Numbered from the stretch's first letter, positions 34,831-44,189 are shown. The stretch is DNA of 64,000 bases from Sphingomonas sp. (GCF_019746665.1 NZ_JAIERS010000025.1:62001-126000); one strand, 5' to 3'. A program made the numbers and translations. Notes: a model not told the origin generated them from the letters alone.

Positions 34831-36296
34831 GCCGTGCCGCCCGTCTCACGCCGCTGATTGCCGCGCTCCTTGCCGGGTGCGTTGTCGGCCCCAATTATGT
34901 GAAGCCCGCCGCTCCCCTACCGAGCGATTCAAAGCTGCGCGAGGTGGAACTCGCCGCGCAGGCGCGGGTGAGCGCGGAGAAGCTGCCCGAGAAATGGTGG
35001 CAGCTCTACCGCGATCCGGTGCTCGATCGGTTGGTGACCGACGCGCTGACGCACAACACCGATATCCGCGTCGCCGCCGCGAACCTTCAGCGCGCGCGCG
35101 CGGTACTCGCCGAGCAGCGCGGGGCACGTCTGCCAACGCTCACCCCATCGGCCCAATATAGCCGCCAGCAGGGCAACAGCGCCAATGCCGCCGCCTTTGG
35201 TGGTGGGGGCGGGGCGGCGCGAACCTTCCAGTTCGATCTGTTCCAGCTGGGGATCGATGCGTCCTACGAGGTTGATCTGTTCGGCGGCGTGACCCGCGCG
35301 ATCCAGGCCGGGCGCGGCGATGTCGAGGCGTCGGTGGCGCAGCTCGACGCGGCTCGAGTGGCGGTCGCGGCGGAGACGGCGCGCAACTATGCCGCCGCTT
35401 GCGCCAATGCCCAGCAATTGGCGGTCGCGCGTGAAACGGTGCGGTTACAACGCGAAACGCTTGGGCTGACCCGCCGCAGCTTCGACGCGGGGCGTGGCAC
35501 CCAGCGCGACGTGCAGCAGCAGGAAGTGCTCGTCGCCCAGGTGGAAGCACAGCTGCCGGGGTTGGAGGCGGAGCGCCGCGCTGCGCTCTATGCGCTGGCG
35601 ACGCTCACCGGACGCCCGGCCGAACAAGTGGATGCCGAGGCCGATCGCTGCACGGCGGTGCCCCAGCTCGATCAGCCGCTGCCGGCGGGCGACGGCGCCG
35701 CGCTCATCGCGCGCCGGCCGGACGTGCGCGCCGCCGAACGCACCCTCGCCGCCGATACCGCGCGGATCGGGGTGGCGGTCGCCGACCTTTATCCTTCGAT
35801 CAGCCTGCTTGGCCGCATCGGGCTCAACGCGACGCGCGGCAGCCAATTGTTCAAGGGCACGTCGGTCAATTATTCGATCGGGCCGCTGATCCAGTGGAAT
35901 TTCCCGAACCAGACGGTCGCGCGCGCGCGGGTGCGGCAGGCGCGCGCCCAGGCCGAGGCGTCGCTCGCGCGGTTCGACGCGGCGGTGCTCGCGGCCTTGA
36001 ACGAGACCGAGCAGGCGCTCGCCCGCTATGCCGGCGCGCTCGACCAGCGCGAGGTGCTGGCGCGCGCCGAGACGGCGAGCACCGAGGCGGCGCGGATCAG
36101 CCGGCTGCGCTTCCAGAGCGGCCTCGATAGTTCGCTCCAGCTGATCCAGGCCGAGCGCGACCTGGCCAACGCCCGCACCGCCCGCGCTCAGGCGGAAGCT
36201 TCGGTGGCCGAGGCGCAAGTGTCGCTCTTCCGCGCGCTCGGCGGCGGATGGGAGGGGGCGCCCGAGGTGACGCGGCGGGCGCCGGGGAGTCCGTAA
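34827..36296 (+). CDS. Outer-membrane efflux channel lipoprotein (NodT/OprM type)
   Basis: TolC-like channel of 489 residues; it is lipid-anchored (lipobox LLAGCVVGPNYVKP, the family's C-VGP-x-Y start). Two tandem OEP repeats follow, the first from WWQLYRDPVLDRLV and the second with RRPDVRAAERTLAADTARIG and LYPSISLLGRIGLN. The ATG overlaps the pump stop, confirming the operon. TetR- or MarR-type control genes are absent from both ends. Confidence 0.94.
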   Translation: MSRAARLTPLIAALLAGCVVGPNYVKPAAPLPSDSKLREVELAAQARVSAEKLPEKWWQLYRDPVLDRLVTDALTHNTDIRVAAANLQRARAVLAEQRGARLPTLTPSAQYSRQQGNSANAAAFGGGGGAARTFQFDLFQLGIDASYEVDLFGGVTRAIQAGRGDVEASVAQLDAARVAVAAETARNYAAACANAQQLAVARETVRLQRETLGLTRRSFDAGRGTQRDVQQQEVLVAQVEAQLPGLEAERRAALYALATLTGRPAEQVDAEADRCTAVPQLDQPLPAGDGAALIARRPDVRAAERTLAADTARIGVAVADLYPSISLLGRIGLNATRGSQLFKGTSVNYSIGPLIQWNFPNQTVARARVRQARAQAEASLARFDAAVLAALNETEQALARYAGALDQREVLARAETASTEAARISRLRFQSGLDSSLQLIQAERDLANARTARAQAEASVAEAQVSLFRALGGGWEGAPEVTRRAPGSP

Positions 36297-36396
36297 GCGT
36301 CCCTTTGACAGGAACGGATCGGCTTCATGGTTGCCTCGACAACGCGCGCGCTTCAGGCAATGTCGCTGCGCTGTGGTACAAGTTTGAGGTGATGGG

Positions 36397-36969
36397 ATGA
36401 TTCTGGTCCTGACGGCTGCTGCTGCGGCGCTTGCGGCTCCGTCCGCGATATCAAAGCGCTGCGACGCCACCGATCAATGGCGTCTGGTGTTCGTCAATGG
36501 CCCTGATGGCCGACACGTTTCGGGCAAGCGTGAGGATCTGCTGCGCGCGATCCGGCGCGGCAGCCCGGTTCGGGTCGGCTGGGGTGAGGCGGCGGCCGAC
36601 GGCAAATGGTCGGTCGAGGAATACGCCAACACCAGCTTCGTCAATATCATGGCCGGGCGCGAGGTGATCGCGCAAATCGAGCCCGGCCTGATCCAGAGCA
36701 GTTATATCGATCCAGACAAAGCCGGCCTGAAGACGCCGCTGGTCGATTGGCTTGCGATGATCGGGACGAACGGTCGCTTCGACGCGGTAACGATTGACCG
36801 CAAGAGTGGCGAGCAATTGCGGCGCCTTGTGCAGCGGACGACAGTATATTGGTATGCTTTGGCGCCCGACCCGCGATGCGATGTGCGACCGGAGCCCAAG
36901 GTGGCGCCGCGCGGTAGACTGAATAGCGTCGAGCTTGATGAACCAAGCAAGCGGGTGGCTGGCGAGTAG
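36397..36969 (+). CDS. Exported protein of unknown function
   Basis: Protein of 190 residues that I do not recognise. It begins with a short hydrophobic stretch (MILVLTAAAAALAAPSA), likely a signal peptide, and then carries two cysteines (KRCDATD and PRCDVRP) that could pair. The core has FVNGPDGRHVSGKREDLLRA, then RGSPVRVGWGEA, SVEEYANTSFVNIMAGREV and IGTNGRFDAVTID, which looks globular and mixed alpha/beta. GAGGTGATGGG precedes the ATG. A perfect -35 TTGACA lies at 36305-36310 without a good -10. It converges on the ABC importer 14 bp away. Confidence 0.7.
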   Translation: MILVLTAAAAALAAPSAISKRCDATDQWRLVFVNGPDGRHVSGKREDLLRAIRRGSPVRVGWGEAAADGKWSVEEYANTSFVNIMAGREVIAQIEPGLIQSSYIDPDKAGLKTPLVDWLAMIGTNGRFDAVTIDRKSGEQLRRLVQRTTVYWYALAPDPRCDVRPEPKVAPRGRLNSVELDEPSKRVAGE

Positions 36970-36982
36970 CCAAGCTATGTGG

Positions 36983-38515
36983 CTACCGCCCGATCCGCCG
37001 TTCCAGCCAGTCCGCCGCCTCGTCCGGGCTCTTCTTGTCGGCATCCCGATCGACCAGAAGATTTGCCTCGCGCATCGCCTCGACCGGGATGGCATCGACT
37101 AGGCCCCGCAACGCACCCACGAACCGCGCGTCACCCGTATGAGCGCGCGATACCAGCAGCACCGCGTCATAGCCCGGGATCGCGCCCTTGGGGTCGCTCA
37201 GCACGGTCAGCTTCTGCGCGGCGATCCGGCCGTCGGAGGAGAAGGCGGTGATCACGTCGGCTTCGCCGCTCGCCACCGCGCGGTACATGAAAGTGGGGGC
37301 ATAGGCCTGCGCCTTGCGGAAATGCAGCGGATAGGCGCGCTGCACCGCCGCCCATTCGGGGCGCTCGAGAAACTCCAGGTCCGAGCCGAGCTTCAGTGCC
37401 GGCGCCTGCGCGACTAGATCGTCGAGGCTCTTGAGCCCGCGCTTCGCCGCGACGTCGCCGCGCAGCGCGAACGCATAGGCATTCTCGAACCCCAGCGCCC
37501 CGAGCAGCCGCACGCCATGCTCGCGCGCGACCCAATCGCCCACCTGTCGCACGATCTCGGCCCGGGCGGGCACGTCCTGGCGCTTCATCTCGTTGGTGAA
37601 GATCGTCCCCGAATAATCGACATAGACGTCGATATCGCCGCCCGCGAGCGCGCCGAACACCACCGCCGATCCCAACCCCTCGCGGTAGCGCACCTGATAG
37701 CCCGCGCGCTCGAGCCGGTGGCCGATGACGCGCGCGAGGATATATTGCTCGCCAAAGCCCTTGGCACCCACGGTCACGCTCGGGCGGCTGCTTGGCATCG
37801 CGGGCGCGAGCGCGGCGAGCACGCCCGCCGCCAGCACCACCACCGCCACGATCGCGCGCACGCGCTTGCGCTCGGCGATGCCATATTCGACCATGCCGAG
37901 CAGCGCGTCGACGGTCAGTGCCAGCCCCGCCGCGGCGAGGCAGCCGGCGAGCACCAGCGCCCAATTCTGCGTCTGCAGCCCGGCGAAGATCATGTCGCCA
38001 AGCGAGGGCTGGCCGACGGTGGTGGAGAGCGTCGCGGCGCCGATCGTCCAGACGGCGGCGGTGCGTATCCCCGCCATCAGCACCGGCGAGACGAGCGGCG
38101 CCTCGATCAGCAGCAGCTTCTGCCACGCGGTCATCCCGACGCCGTCCGCCGCCTCGATCACCGCCGGGTCGAGACCGTTGAGGCCGGTGACGGTGTTCCG
38201 CAGGATCGGCAGCACGGCATAGAGCGTGAGCGCCATCACCGAAGGCAGGAAACCGAGCGCCGGAATCCCGCCGCCCACCGCCGCCGACAGGCTCAGCAGC
38301 AGCGGATAGAACAGCGCGAGCAGCGCGAGGCTGGGGATGGTCTGCACGAGGCTCGCGAAGCCCAGCGCCGCGCGCGCCACCGCCGGCCGCCGCGCCGACC
38401 AGATGGCGAGCGGCAGGCTGATCACCAGCCCCAGCGCGATGGCGCTCGCCGCGAGCAGCAGATGCGCCGCGAGCAGATCGGGCACACGCTTCAGCGCCTC
38501 CAGGAACGGGCTCAT
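36983..38515 (-). CDS. Osmoprotectant ABC importer, permease fused to substrate-binding domain (OpuB/ProWX-like)
   Basis: Fusion protein of 510 residues. Residues 1-215 are a BPD-type inner-membrane permease with about six segments and the EAA-like loop VIEAADGVGMTAWQKLLLIE. A seventh hydrophobic segment near 220 (IVAVVVLAAGVLAALAPA) anchors a C-terminal OpuAC-type binding domain in the periplasm, with VGAKGFGEQYILARVIG and LAGGDIDVYVDYSGT. These transporters carry glycine betaine, choline or related compounds. The fused layout is less common than separate genes. It overlaps the ATPase gene by ATGA. Confidence 0.9.
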   Translation of the reverse strand: MSPFLEALKRVPDLLAAHLLLAASAIALGLVISLPLAIWSARRPAVARAALGFASLVQTIPSLALLALFYPLLLSLSAAVGGGIPALGFLPSVMALTLYAVLPILRNTVTGLNGLDPAVIEAADGVGMTAWQKLLLIEAPLVSPVLMAGIRTAAVWTIGAATLSTTVGQPSLGDMIFAGLQTQNWALVLAGCLAAAGLALTVDALLGMVEYGIAERKRVRAIVAVVVLAAGVLAALAPAMPSSRPSVTVGAKGFGEQYILARVIGHRLERAGYQVRYREGLGSAVVFGALAGGDIDVYVDYSGTIFTNEMKRQDVPARAEIVRQVGDWVAREHGVRLLGALGFENAYAFALRGDVAAKRGLKSLDDLVAQAPALKLGSDLEFLERPEWAAVQRAYPLHFRKAQAYAPTFMYRAVASGEADVITAFSSDGRIAAQKLTVLSDPKGAIPGYDAVLLVSRAHTGDARFVGALRGLVDAIPVEAMREANLLVDRDADKKSPDEAADWLERRIGR

Positions 38516-39276
38516 GCCGGGCGTTCCAGCGCGCGCAAAGCGCTGGCCTGTTCGCGCGGTACGGCGACCAGCGCCCGCGCCTCGGCCGAGCCTTCGCCCG
38601 CGATCAGCGCGCGCGGGCTCGCATCGGTGACGATCCGGCCCGCGGCCATCACCAGCACCCGGTCGGCGAGCAGCAGCGCCTCGGCCATGTCGTGCGTCAC
38701 CATGATCGTGGTGAGGCCCAGCCGATCATGCAGCGCCCGGATCGCCTTGCCCAGGCTGTCGCGCGTGATCGGATCGAGCGCGCCGAACGGCTCATCCATC
38801 AGCAGCAGCCCCGGCTCGGTCGCGAGCGCGCGGGCGACGCCGATGCGCTGGCGCTGGCCGCCCGAGAGTTCGTCGGGAAAGCGCGTGGCGAAATCGCGCG
38901 GCAGCTCGACCAGATCGAGCAGTTCGTCGATCCGCGCGCCATGGTCCTTCAGCCCCGCCAGCCGCCGCCCGATCGCGATGTTTTCGCCCACGGTGAAGTG
39001 CGGGAACAGGCCGATATTCTGGAAGATATAGCCGATGCCGCGCCGTAGCCGGTGCGCGTCCGCCGCCAGCACGTCGTCGCCGTTGATCAGCACCCGGCCC
39101 TGGCTGGGCTCGATCAGCCGGTTGATCATCTTGAGCAACGTCGATTTGCCCGAGCCCGACGCGCCTACCAGCGCCACGAAACTGCCCGCCGCGATCTCCA
39201 GACTGACGGCGGCCACCGCATCGGTCGCCCCATAGCGCTTGGCGACGGCATCGAAGCGGACGGAAGGGCCGGGCAT
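38512..39276 (-). CDS. Osmoprotectant ABC importer ATP-binding protein (OpuBA/ProV-like)
   Basis: Cytosolic ATPase of 254 residues. Walker A is GASGSGKSTLL near residue 38, the Q-loop follows in YIFQNIGLFPHFTV, the signature is LSGGQRQRIGVARAL, and Walker B LLLMDEPFGALD precedes HD in MVTHDMAEAL. It has no CBS pair after the ATPase, unlike ProV, so ionic-strength gating by CBS is absent. FPHFTVGENIA is typical of betaine ATPases. It is first in the two-gene operon with the permease-binding fusion. Confidence 0.92.
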   Translation of the reverse strand: MPGPSVRFDAVAKRYGATDAVAAVSLEIAAGSFVALVGASGSGKSTLLKMINRLIEPSQGRVLINGDDVLAADAHRLRRGIGYIFQNIGLFPHFTVGENIAIGRRLAGLKDHGARIDELLDLVELPRDFATRFPDELSGGQRQRIGVARALATEPGLLLMDEPFGALDPITRDSLGKAIRALHDRLGLTTIMVTHDMAEALLLADRVLVMAAGRIVTDASPRALIAGEGSAEARALVAVPREQASALRALERPA

Positions 39277-39384
39277 CGGTGCCGGTGATGCGGGATCGAC
39301 CGGCGCGCGTCAAATGCTGCTACGCGGCGCGCTCGCTTTGCGGCATGAACCGGCAAAGCCGAGTCGAGTGGCAAGGGGGCCGTC

Positions 39385-40161
39385 ATGCAGCGCATTTTCA
39401 TCACCGGCGGCGGATCGGGCATCGGCGCCGCCACCGCCAAGCTGTTCGCCGCGCGCGGGTGGCAGGTGGGACTGGGCGATGTGAACGAGGCCGGGCTCGC
39501 CGCCACCGCCGCCGCCTTGCCGCAGGGCGCGCGCACCTACGGGATCGACGTGCGCGACCGCGAGCCCTTCGCCGCCGCGCTCGCCGATTTCGCGGGCGAC
39601 GACGGGCGGATCGACGTGATGATGAATAATGCCGGCATCGCCGTCGGTGGGCCGCTCGCCGCCAACAGCTGGCAAGAGATCGACCGCGTCGTCGGCATCA
39701 ACCTGATGGGCGTCGTCAACGGAGCCAAGCTGGCTTACCCGTATCTGAAGACGGCGCGCGGGTGTCTGCTCAACGTTTCGTCGGCGGCGGGTATCTATGG
39801 CGGGCCGGGCATTGGCATCTATGCCGCGACCAAATTCGCGGTGCGTGGCCTGACCGAGTCGCTCGATGGCGAATGGGCGGGGGAGGGCATTCGCGTGCGT
39901 GCGCTGATGCCGAGCTTCATCGACACGCCGCTGCTCGAAGCAGGCATCGCCGGCACCAATTACAGCGTCCGTCAGACGGTGACGGCGGGCGGGCTGGAGA
40001 TCACGCCGGTGGCGCAGGTCGCTGAAGCCGCATGGGCGGCGGTGCATGGCACGCGGCTCCACACGCCCGTGGGCAAGACCGCCCAGCGCCTGGCCTTCGC
40101 GGCGCGCTGGATGCCGGGCGCTTTGCGCCGGCAAATGGGGCGGCGGGGGTTGGCGCGATAG
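39385..40161 (+). CDS. SDR family oxidoreductase
   Basis: Short-chain dehydrogenase of 258 residues: cofactor motif TGGGSGIG at residues 7-14, Asp after strand 2 (LGDVNEAG), NNAGIAVGG, Ser in NVSSAAG and IYAATKFAV carrying Tyr and Lys. The C-terminal part from RVRALMPSFIDTPLL is shorter than usual and ends with a basic tail. The start is at ATG with GGGGGCCGTC upstream. No partner gene is obvious. It ends just before a hairpin that also serves the TonB receptor on the other strand. Confidence 0.87.
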   Translation: MQRIFITGGGSGIGAATAKLFAARGWQVGLGDVNEAGLAATAAALPQGARTYGIDVRDREPFAAALADFAGDDGRIDVMMNNAGIAVGGPLAANSWQEIDRVVGINLMGVVNGAKLAYPYLKTARGCLLNVSSAAGIYGGPGIGIYAATKFAVRGLTESLDGEWAGEGIRVRALMPSFIDTPLLEAGIAGTNYSVRQTVTAGGLEITPVAQVAEAAWAAVHGTRLHTPVGKTAQRLAFAARWMPGALRRQMGRRGLAR

Positions 40162-40165
40162 AAAA

Positions 40166-40191
40166 CCTCCCCGGCGCGAACGCCGGGGAGG
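40166..40191 (-). terminator. Intrinsic terminator of the TonB receptor gene
   Basis: Perfect 11-bp stem CCTCCCCGGCG/CGCCGGGGAGG (40166-40176 and 40181-40191) with a 4-nt loop. Read on the minus strand it is followed by TTTTC, so it ends the receptor transcript; on the plus strand no T run follows, though it may still slow polymerase from the SDR. Confidence 0.85.
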
Positions 40192-40218
40192 CCAAGGCCC
40201 TGCTCGCGCGGTGCGTGC

Positions 40219-43200
40219 TTAAAAGCGCACGGTTGCCGAGGCGCGGAAATTGCGGCCGAGAATGCCGTCGAAATAGGTCACCGTGCCGCCACCCGCGGGG
40301 GTGGGGAACGGCGTTTTCTCGTCGAGCAGGTTGTTGATCACGAAGCGCAGCGTGAAGCGCTTGGTGACATCGGCCGAGAGCGTGGTGTTGAAGAAGCTTA
40401 CCGAGCCGACATTGGGGAAGTCGCGGTTGGTGATCGGCTCGTCGGGATCGACCCGGGTCGGGCCGAAATATTGCCACTGCCAGGCCCAGCTGAAGCCAGG
40501 CGTGGTGTAATAGAGATTGGCATTGGCCTTGTGCGGCGAATAGCCGATCGAGTTGCGCAGCGTCGTCCGGTCGCCCGCGCCCACCCGCAGCACCAGCTCA
40601 TCGGTGTACTGATAATTACCCTGGAACGCGATCCGGCTCTGCGCGCCCAGGAAAGGGGTCGGGATCGAATAGCCCAGGTCGACGATCAGGCCACGAAAAT
40701 TCTGGGTCGCGGCGTTGGCGAAGCCGGTGTTGATGAAGGTGATCTGCCCAGCCGCGTTGCGGGTGAAATTGCCGCACAGATTGCTCGGATAAGTGGGCGA
40801 GTCATAGCAACCTTGGAGCACCTGCGTGGCGTTGAGCGAGGTGATCGCGTTCTGCAGGCGGATGTCCACCCAGTCGACCGTCAGGTTCAGGCGCGGCAAC
40901 CAGCGCGGCCGCACGATCGCGCCGAGCACATAGGCATCGGCTGTTTCGTTGCGCAAATTGGTGTTGCCGGCCAGCGTCCCCCGGGTGGTGAAGTCGACGA
41001 TGTTCGACTGGAAGCCTGCGGGTAGCCCAGCCGCTTGGCAGTTCGCCGCGCGCCGCGCCGGGTTGGGCCCGATATTGATGAAGCGCGAATCGCACGGGTC
41101 GTTCGCGGTGGTGAAGATCTGGCTGGTCGGGTTGAACAATTCGGTGATCGCCGGCGCGCGGACGGAGCGCGTATAGTTGCCGCGGAAGGTGATCCCCGAA
41201 ATCGGCTCCCACCGCGCATCGCCCGTGTAGGTGAAGTCACCCCCAGCATAGCTGTTCTCGATATAGCGCGCGGCGCCGTGCAGTTCGAGCGAGCGGATGA
41301 ACGGGATGTTCTGGTCATTGCCGATCAACGGCACGCTCAATTCCGCGAACCCTTCATTGGTGTAGAAGGAACCCCGCACCGGATCGATCGGCACGCTGCG
41401 CCCGAACTGGATGCGCTGTCCCGGATTATTGGGATCGGGCTGACCGAAATAGAAAGCGCCCGGATCGAAATTCGCGCTTTCGTTGCGATGCTCATACCCC
41501 AGCGCGAAGCCGACCGGGCCGCCCCAGATGTTGAACAGATTGCCGGTAAGCGAGGCGGTGACGACCCATTGCTCGTTCACCTGGCGCGGATTGGCGGTGG
41601 TCGTGACATAATCGCGCGCGGCCTGCGAGATTTGCTGGCCGAACGGGTTGATCGGCGCGCAGGTGCTGCTGATCGTTGCGATCGGCGCGTTTACCGCGCC
41701 GGGCGCGCAGACGATGTTGCCGCTGGCGTCGCGCACCGCGTTGAGCGCATTTTGGAAGTTCTGCTGCACCAGCACCCGCTCGCCGCCCTGGGTGGTCGAG
41801 CGGCCATAGTTGCCGACGACCTGGAACTTCATGTCCTGTCCCAGCGCGCGGAACTTGATGTCGGTGCCGGCGACGAAGCGGTAAAGCTCGACCGTCGACG
41901 ATCCCGCGCCCGAGATCAGATCGGTGTTGGCGCGCCCCAAATAGAAGCGATCGGGGAAATCCGCCGCCGGGTTGCTCGTCAGCGAATTGACGATCGTCGC
42001 CCGCGCCGCCGGCGACAGGAACGGGTTGTCGACGCTCAGGATGAAGTTGCCGTCCGGGGTGCCCGCCGCGTCGAACAGCGCGGTGTTGTACACCGGCTGG
42101 TTGCGCAGCTGCTCGCCCCGACTGTTGGCGTACCAACCCTCGAAGAACAGCCGCGTGTTGTCCGAAAGGTCGTAATCGGCGAGCGCGGTGAACAGATAGC
42201 GCTTGGCGGGGGCGAGCAGAGTGTTGGGCAGCACGAAGCCGTTGCCACCGTTGAAGTTGATCAGATTGCCGGTCTGCTGGCCAAATTCGATCGGCACCAG
42301 ATTGCCTTGCTGATCGAAGGCAAGCGCCTGGCCGGCGCCGTTGGTGACGCTCGGCTGGAACCCGAACTGCCCCACCTGGCCGGGCGAAATCGGGAAGAAA
42401 TCGGTGACCAGCGGCGCGCCATTCGGATTGAGCGCGGGAATACGGCGATCGCCGATATACACGCTGCTGAAGGGCGAGCTGCCCGGCAGCGGCGTGGTGA
42501 ACGAGCTGTTGAGCCGCGAATCGGGGCGGTCCTCCAGCGTCAAGCCGCCCTGCTCGTTATACTCGGCGGCGATGGTGATGTTGCCGCGCCCTTCGGCGAA
42601 GTTGGTGCCGAACAGCCCGCGGATGCGCGCATCGGTCGCGTCACCGCGCTCGCTGATGCCATATTGGCCATCGAGCACCAGCCCCTTGAACTTGCGCTTG
42701 GTGATGATGTTGATCGTGCCCGCGATTGCGTCCGAACCATAGATCGGCGCGCCGCCGACCGCGATCGTATCGACCCGATCGACCAGCAGCGTAGGGATGA
42801 CGTTGAGGTCGACCTGTACGCCCGAACCGGTCGGTCCGAAGATCGAAGAGCTATTTGAGGTAACGAAGCGCCGACCATTGACAACGACGAGCGTCCGCTG
42901 GTCACCCAAGCCAAAAATGTTAACAAAATTCTGTCCCGATCCGAACGCACCCGCCTGGCCGCCGGCGCGGCTGCTGCCGGGCACGCCGAACGAGGGCAGG
43001 GTGTTCAGCGCATCGGCGATGTTCGAGAAGCCACGCTGATCGATATAGGCCGAATCGACCGTGATCGTTGGCTGGCCGCTCTGAAGGTTGCGCCGGGCGA
43101 TGCGCGAGCCGGTAACGACGACGTCATCGGTATTGCGCGCATCATCGGCGGGCACCGCCGCCTGTTGCTGCGCGGGGCCGCCAACGGCGACCGGGTTGTC

Positions 43201-43314
43201 CGGCTGGGCGTTCCCCGCATCCTGATTGTTGACCTGCGCCACCGCCGGCGCGGCAGCAAACGTCGCCACGAGCGAAACCGACGCGATCAGCGCCGCGCGC
43301 ATTTTCTTCCGCAT
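40219..43314 (-). CDS. TonB-dependent receptor
   Basis: Outer-membrane gated channel of 1031 residues that imports a bulky nutrient using TonB energy. It has a signal peptide (LIASVSLVATFAAAPAVAQ), a Gln/Pro-rich linker and a TonB-box-like DDVVVTGSRI near residue 63. The plug carries FSNIADALNTLPSFGVPG and RTLVVVNGRRFV, and ends with IYGSDAIAGTINIIT. A long 22-strand barrel ends in an aromatic residue (ASATVRF). The size and plug style match sphingomonad receptors for plant or sugar polymers, but no degradation genes are adjacent. It ends at a strong terminator. Confidence 0.94.
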   Translation of the reverse strand: MRKKMRAALIASVSLVATFAAAPAVAQVNNQDAGNAQPDNPVAVGGPAQQQAAVPADDARNTDDVVVTGSRIARRNLQSGQPTITVDSAYIDQRGFSNIADALNTLPSFGVPGSSRAGGQAGAFGSGQNFVNIFGLGDQRTLVVVNGRRFVTSNSSSIFGPTGSGVQVDLNVIPTLLVDRVDTIAVGGAPIYGSDAIAGTINIITKRKFKGLVLDGQYGISERGDATDARIRGLFGTNFAEGRGNITIAAEYNEQGGLTLEDRPDSRLNSSFTTPLPGSSPFSSVYIGDRRIPALNPNGAPLVTDFFPISPGQVGQFGFQPSVTNGAGQALAFDQQGNLVPIEFGQQTGNLINFNGGNGFVLPNTLLAPAKRYLFTALADYDLSDNTRLFFEGWYANSRGEQLRNQPVYNTALFDAAGTPDGNFILSVDNPFLSPAARATIVNSLTSNPAADFPDRFYLGRANTDLISGAGSSTVELYRFVAGTDIKFRALGQDMKFQVVGNYGRSTTQGGERVLVQQNFQNALNAVRDASGNIVCAPGAVNAPIATISSTCAPINPFGQQISQAARDYVTTTANPRQVNEQWVVTASLTGNLFNIWGGPVGFALGYEHRNESANFDPGAFYFGQPDPNNPGQRIQFGRSVPIDPVRGSFYTNEGFAELSVPLIGNDQNIPFIRSLELHGAARYIENSYAGGDFTYTGDARWEPISGITFRGNYTRSVRAPAITELFNPTSQIFTTANDPCDSRFINIGPNPARRAANCQAAGLPAGFQSNIVDFTTRGTLAGNTNLRNETADAYVLGAIVRPRWLPRLNLTVDWVDIRLQNAITSLNATQVLQGCYDSPTYPSNLCGNFTRNAAGQITFINTGFANAATQNFRGLIVDLGYSIPTPFLGAQSRIAFQGNYQYTDELVLRVGAGDRTTLRNSIGYSPHKANANLYYTTPGFSWAWQWQYFGPTRVDPDEPITNRDFPNVGSVSFFNTTLSADVTKRFTLRFVINNLLDEKTPFPTPAGGGTVTYFDGILGRNFRASATVRF

Positions 43315-43337
43315 ACAAAACCCCTTGTCATCCCAAG

Positions 43338-43383
43338 CTACGCGTTTTTACGTAGTTTACGGTCGGGACTGCGGGGCTCTACG
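43338..43383. promoter_or_regulatory. CTACG repeats in the TonB receptor promoter region
   Basis: CTACG (43338-43342) and CGTAG (43351-43355) form an inverted repeat with an 8-bp spacer, and another CTACG lies at 43379-43383. They are 24-70 bp upstream of the receptor start. They could form an operator, but the arms are short. Confidence 0.35.
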
Positions 43384-43424
43384 TCAACTACTTAGGTATT
43401 ATTACGCAAGCGTTTCTGATTTAA

Positions 43425-43448
43425 ACTGTGTCAGCAAGGCAACACAGT
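43425..43448 (-). terminator. Probable terminator of phhB
   Basis: ACTGTGT and ACACAGT (43425-43431 and 43442-43448) form a 7-bp stem around a 10-nt loop. On the minus strand it begins at the last base of the phhB stop codon and is followed by TTTAAATC. A fairly weak stem; may also be a repressor site. Confidence 0.5.
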
Positions 43449-43738
43449 CATTCCAGAAACGAATCAATCGCCTGCGCCAGCTCGACATCTTGTCCGGAAA
43501 GGCCGCCGGCATCATGCGTGGTGAGAAGTATCTCCACGCGGTTCCACACGTTCGACCATTCGGGGTGGTGATCGGCCTTTTCCGCGAGCAGCGCGACCCG
43601 GGTCATGAAAGCGAAGGCTTCGCTGAAATCGGCGAAGCTGCAGGTGCGGCGGATGCCGTCGCGTTCCTCGTCATAATCCCAGTCGGGCAGTCCATCGAGC
43701 GCTTCGGCGCGTTCGGCGTCGCTCAGCCGTTCGATCAT
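43448..43738 (-). CDS. phhB: Pterin-4a-carbinolamine dehydratase
   Basis: Enzyme of 96 residues that dehydrates 4a-hydroxy-tetrahydrobiopterin, restoring the cofactor used by phenylalanine hydroxylase. The signature [17 protein letters not shown] with the His-His pair and [14 protein letters not shown] matches the family active site, as does the N-terminal [14 protein letters not shown]. Complete length. Phenylalanine hydroxylase itself is not next to it in this window. The gene is divergent from the zincin-ccmAB unit with a 49-bp gap. Confidence 0.93.
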   Translation of the reverse strand: MIERLSDAERAEALDGLPDWDYDEERDGIRRTCSFADFSEAFAFMTRVALLAEKADHHPEWSNVWNRVEILLTTHDAGGLSGQDVELAQAIDSFLE

Positions 43739-43787
43739 CGCTGTGCCTCCCTTGCTCTTGTCGTCTGCCCGTGCCTATCACCGAGCG

Positions 43788-44189
43788 ATGACGAGGCAAG
43801 CGCCGACTTTGGACGCGATCGAGGCGTGCGCGCGCGACGTGCTCGCACGGCTGCCGGCCCCCTTCGCCGCGCATCTTCAGGACATTGTCCTGATCGTCGA
43901 GGAGTTCGCAGACGACGAGACGCTCGACGCGCTCGGGATCGAGGACCCGTTCGAGCTGACCGGGCTCTATCACGGCCGGCCGGTCGGCGAGAAGGCGCTC
44001 GCTTCGGGCGACCTGCCCGATCGCATCCACTTGTATCGCCGACCAATTCTGGATGAGTGGTGCGCGACCGGGGTAACCCTCGACGCGCTGATCACGCATG
44101 TCGTGGTGCATGAGGTTGGCCATCACTTCGGCCTGTCCGACGCCGATATGCACGCCCTCGAAGCCTCGGTGGCCGAGGAAGGCGCGTGA
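43788..44189 (+). CDS. Zincin-like metallopeptidase (DUF1025-type)
   Basis: Small metallopeptidase of 133 residues with the zinc motif HEVGHHFGLSD near residue 108 (HExxH and a further His/Asp). The rest follows the family: a helical N-terminal part, EEFADDETLDALGIEDPFEL and GLYHGRPV. These minimal zincins are widespread and not well characterised; the fold is matrix-metalloprotease like. Start at the ATG at 43788 gives MTRQAPTLDAI; the ORF could open earlier but with poor sequence. The stop overlaps the ccmA GTG, so it is translated with heme export genes. Confidence 0.85.
   Translation: MTRQAPTLDAIEACARDVLARLPAPFAAHLQDIVLIVEEFADDETLDALGIEDPFELTGLYHGRPVGEKALASGDLPDRIHLYRRPILDEWCATGVTLDALITHVVVHEVGHHFGLSDADMHALEASVAEEGA

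Noticed and set aside
36305..36335. Promoter for the orphan exported protein (perfect TTGACA)
   Set aside because: No acceptable -10 at 16-18 bp; kept only as a remark.
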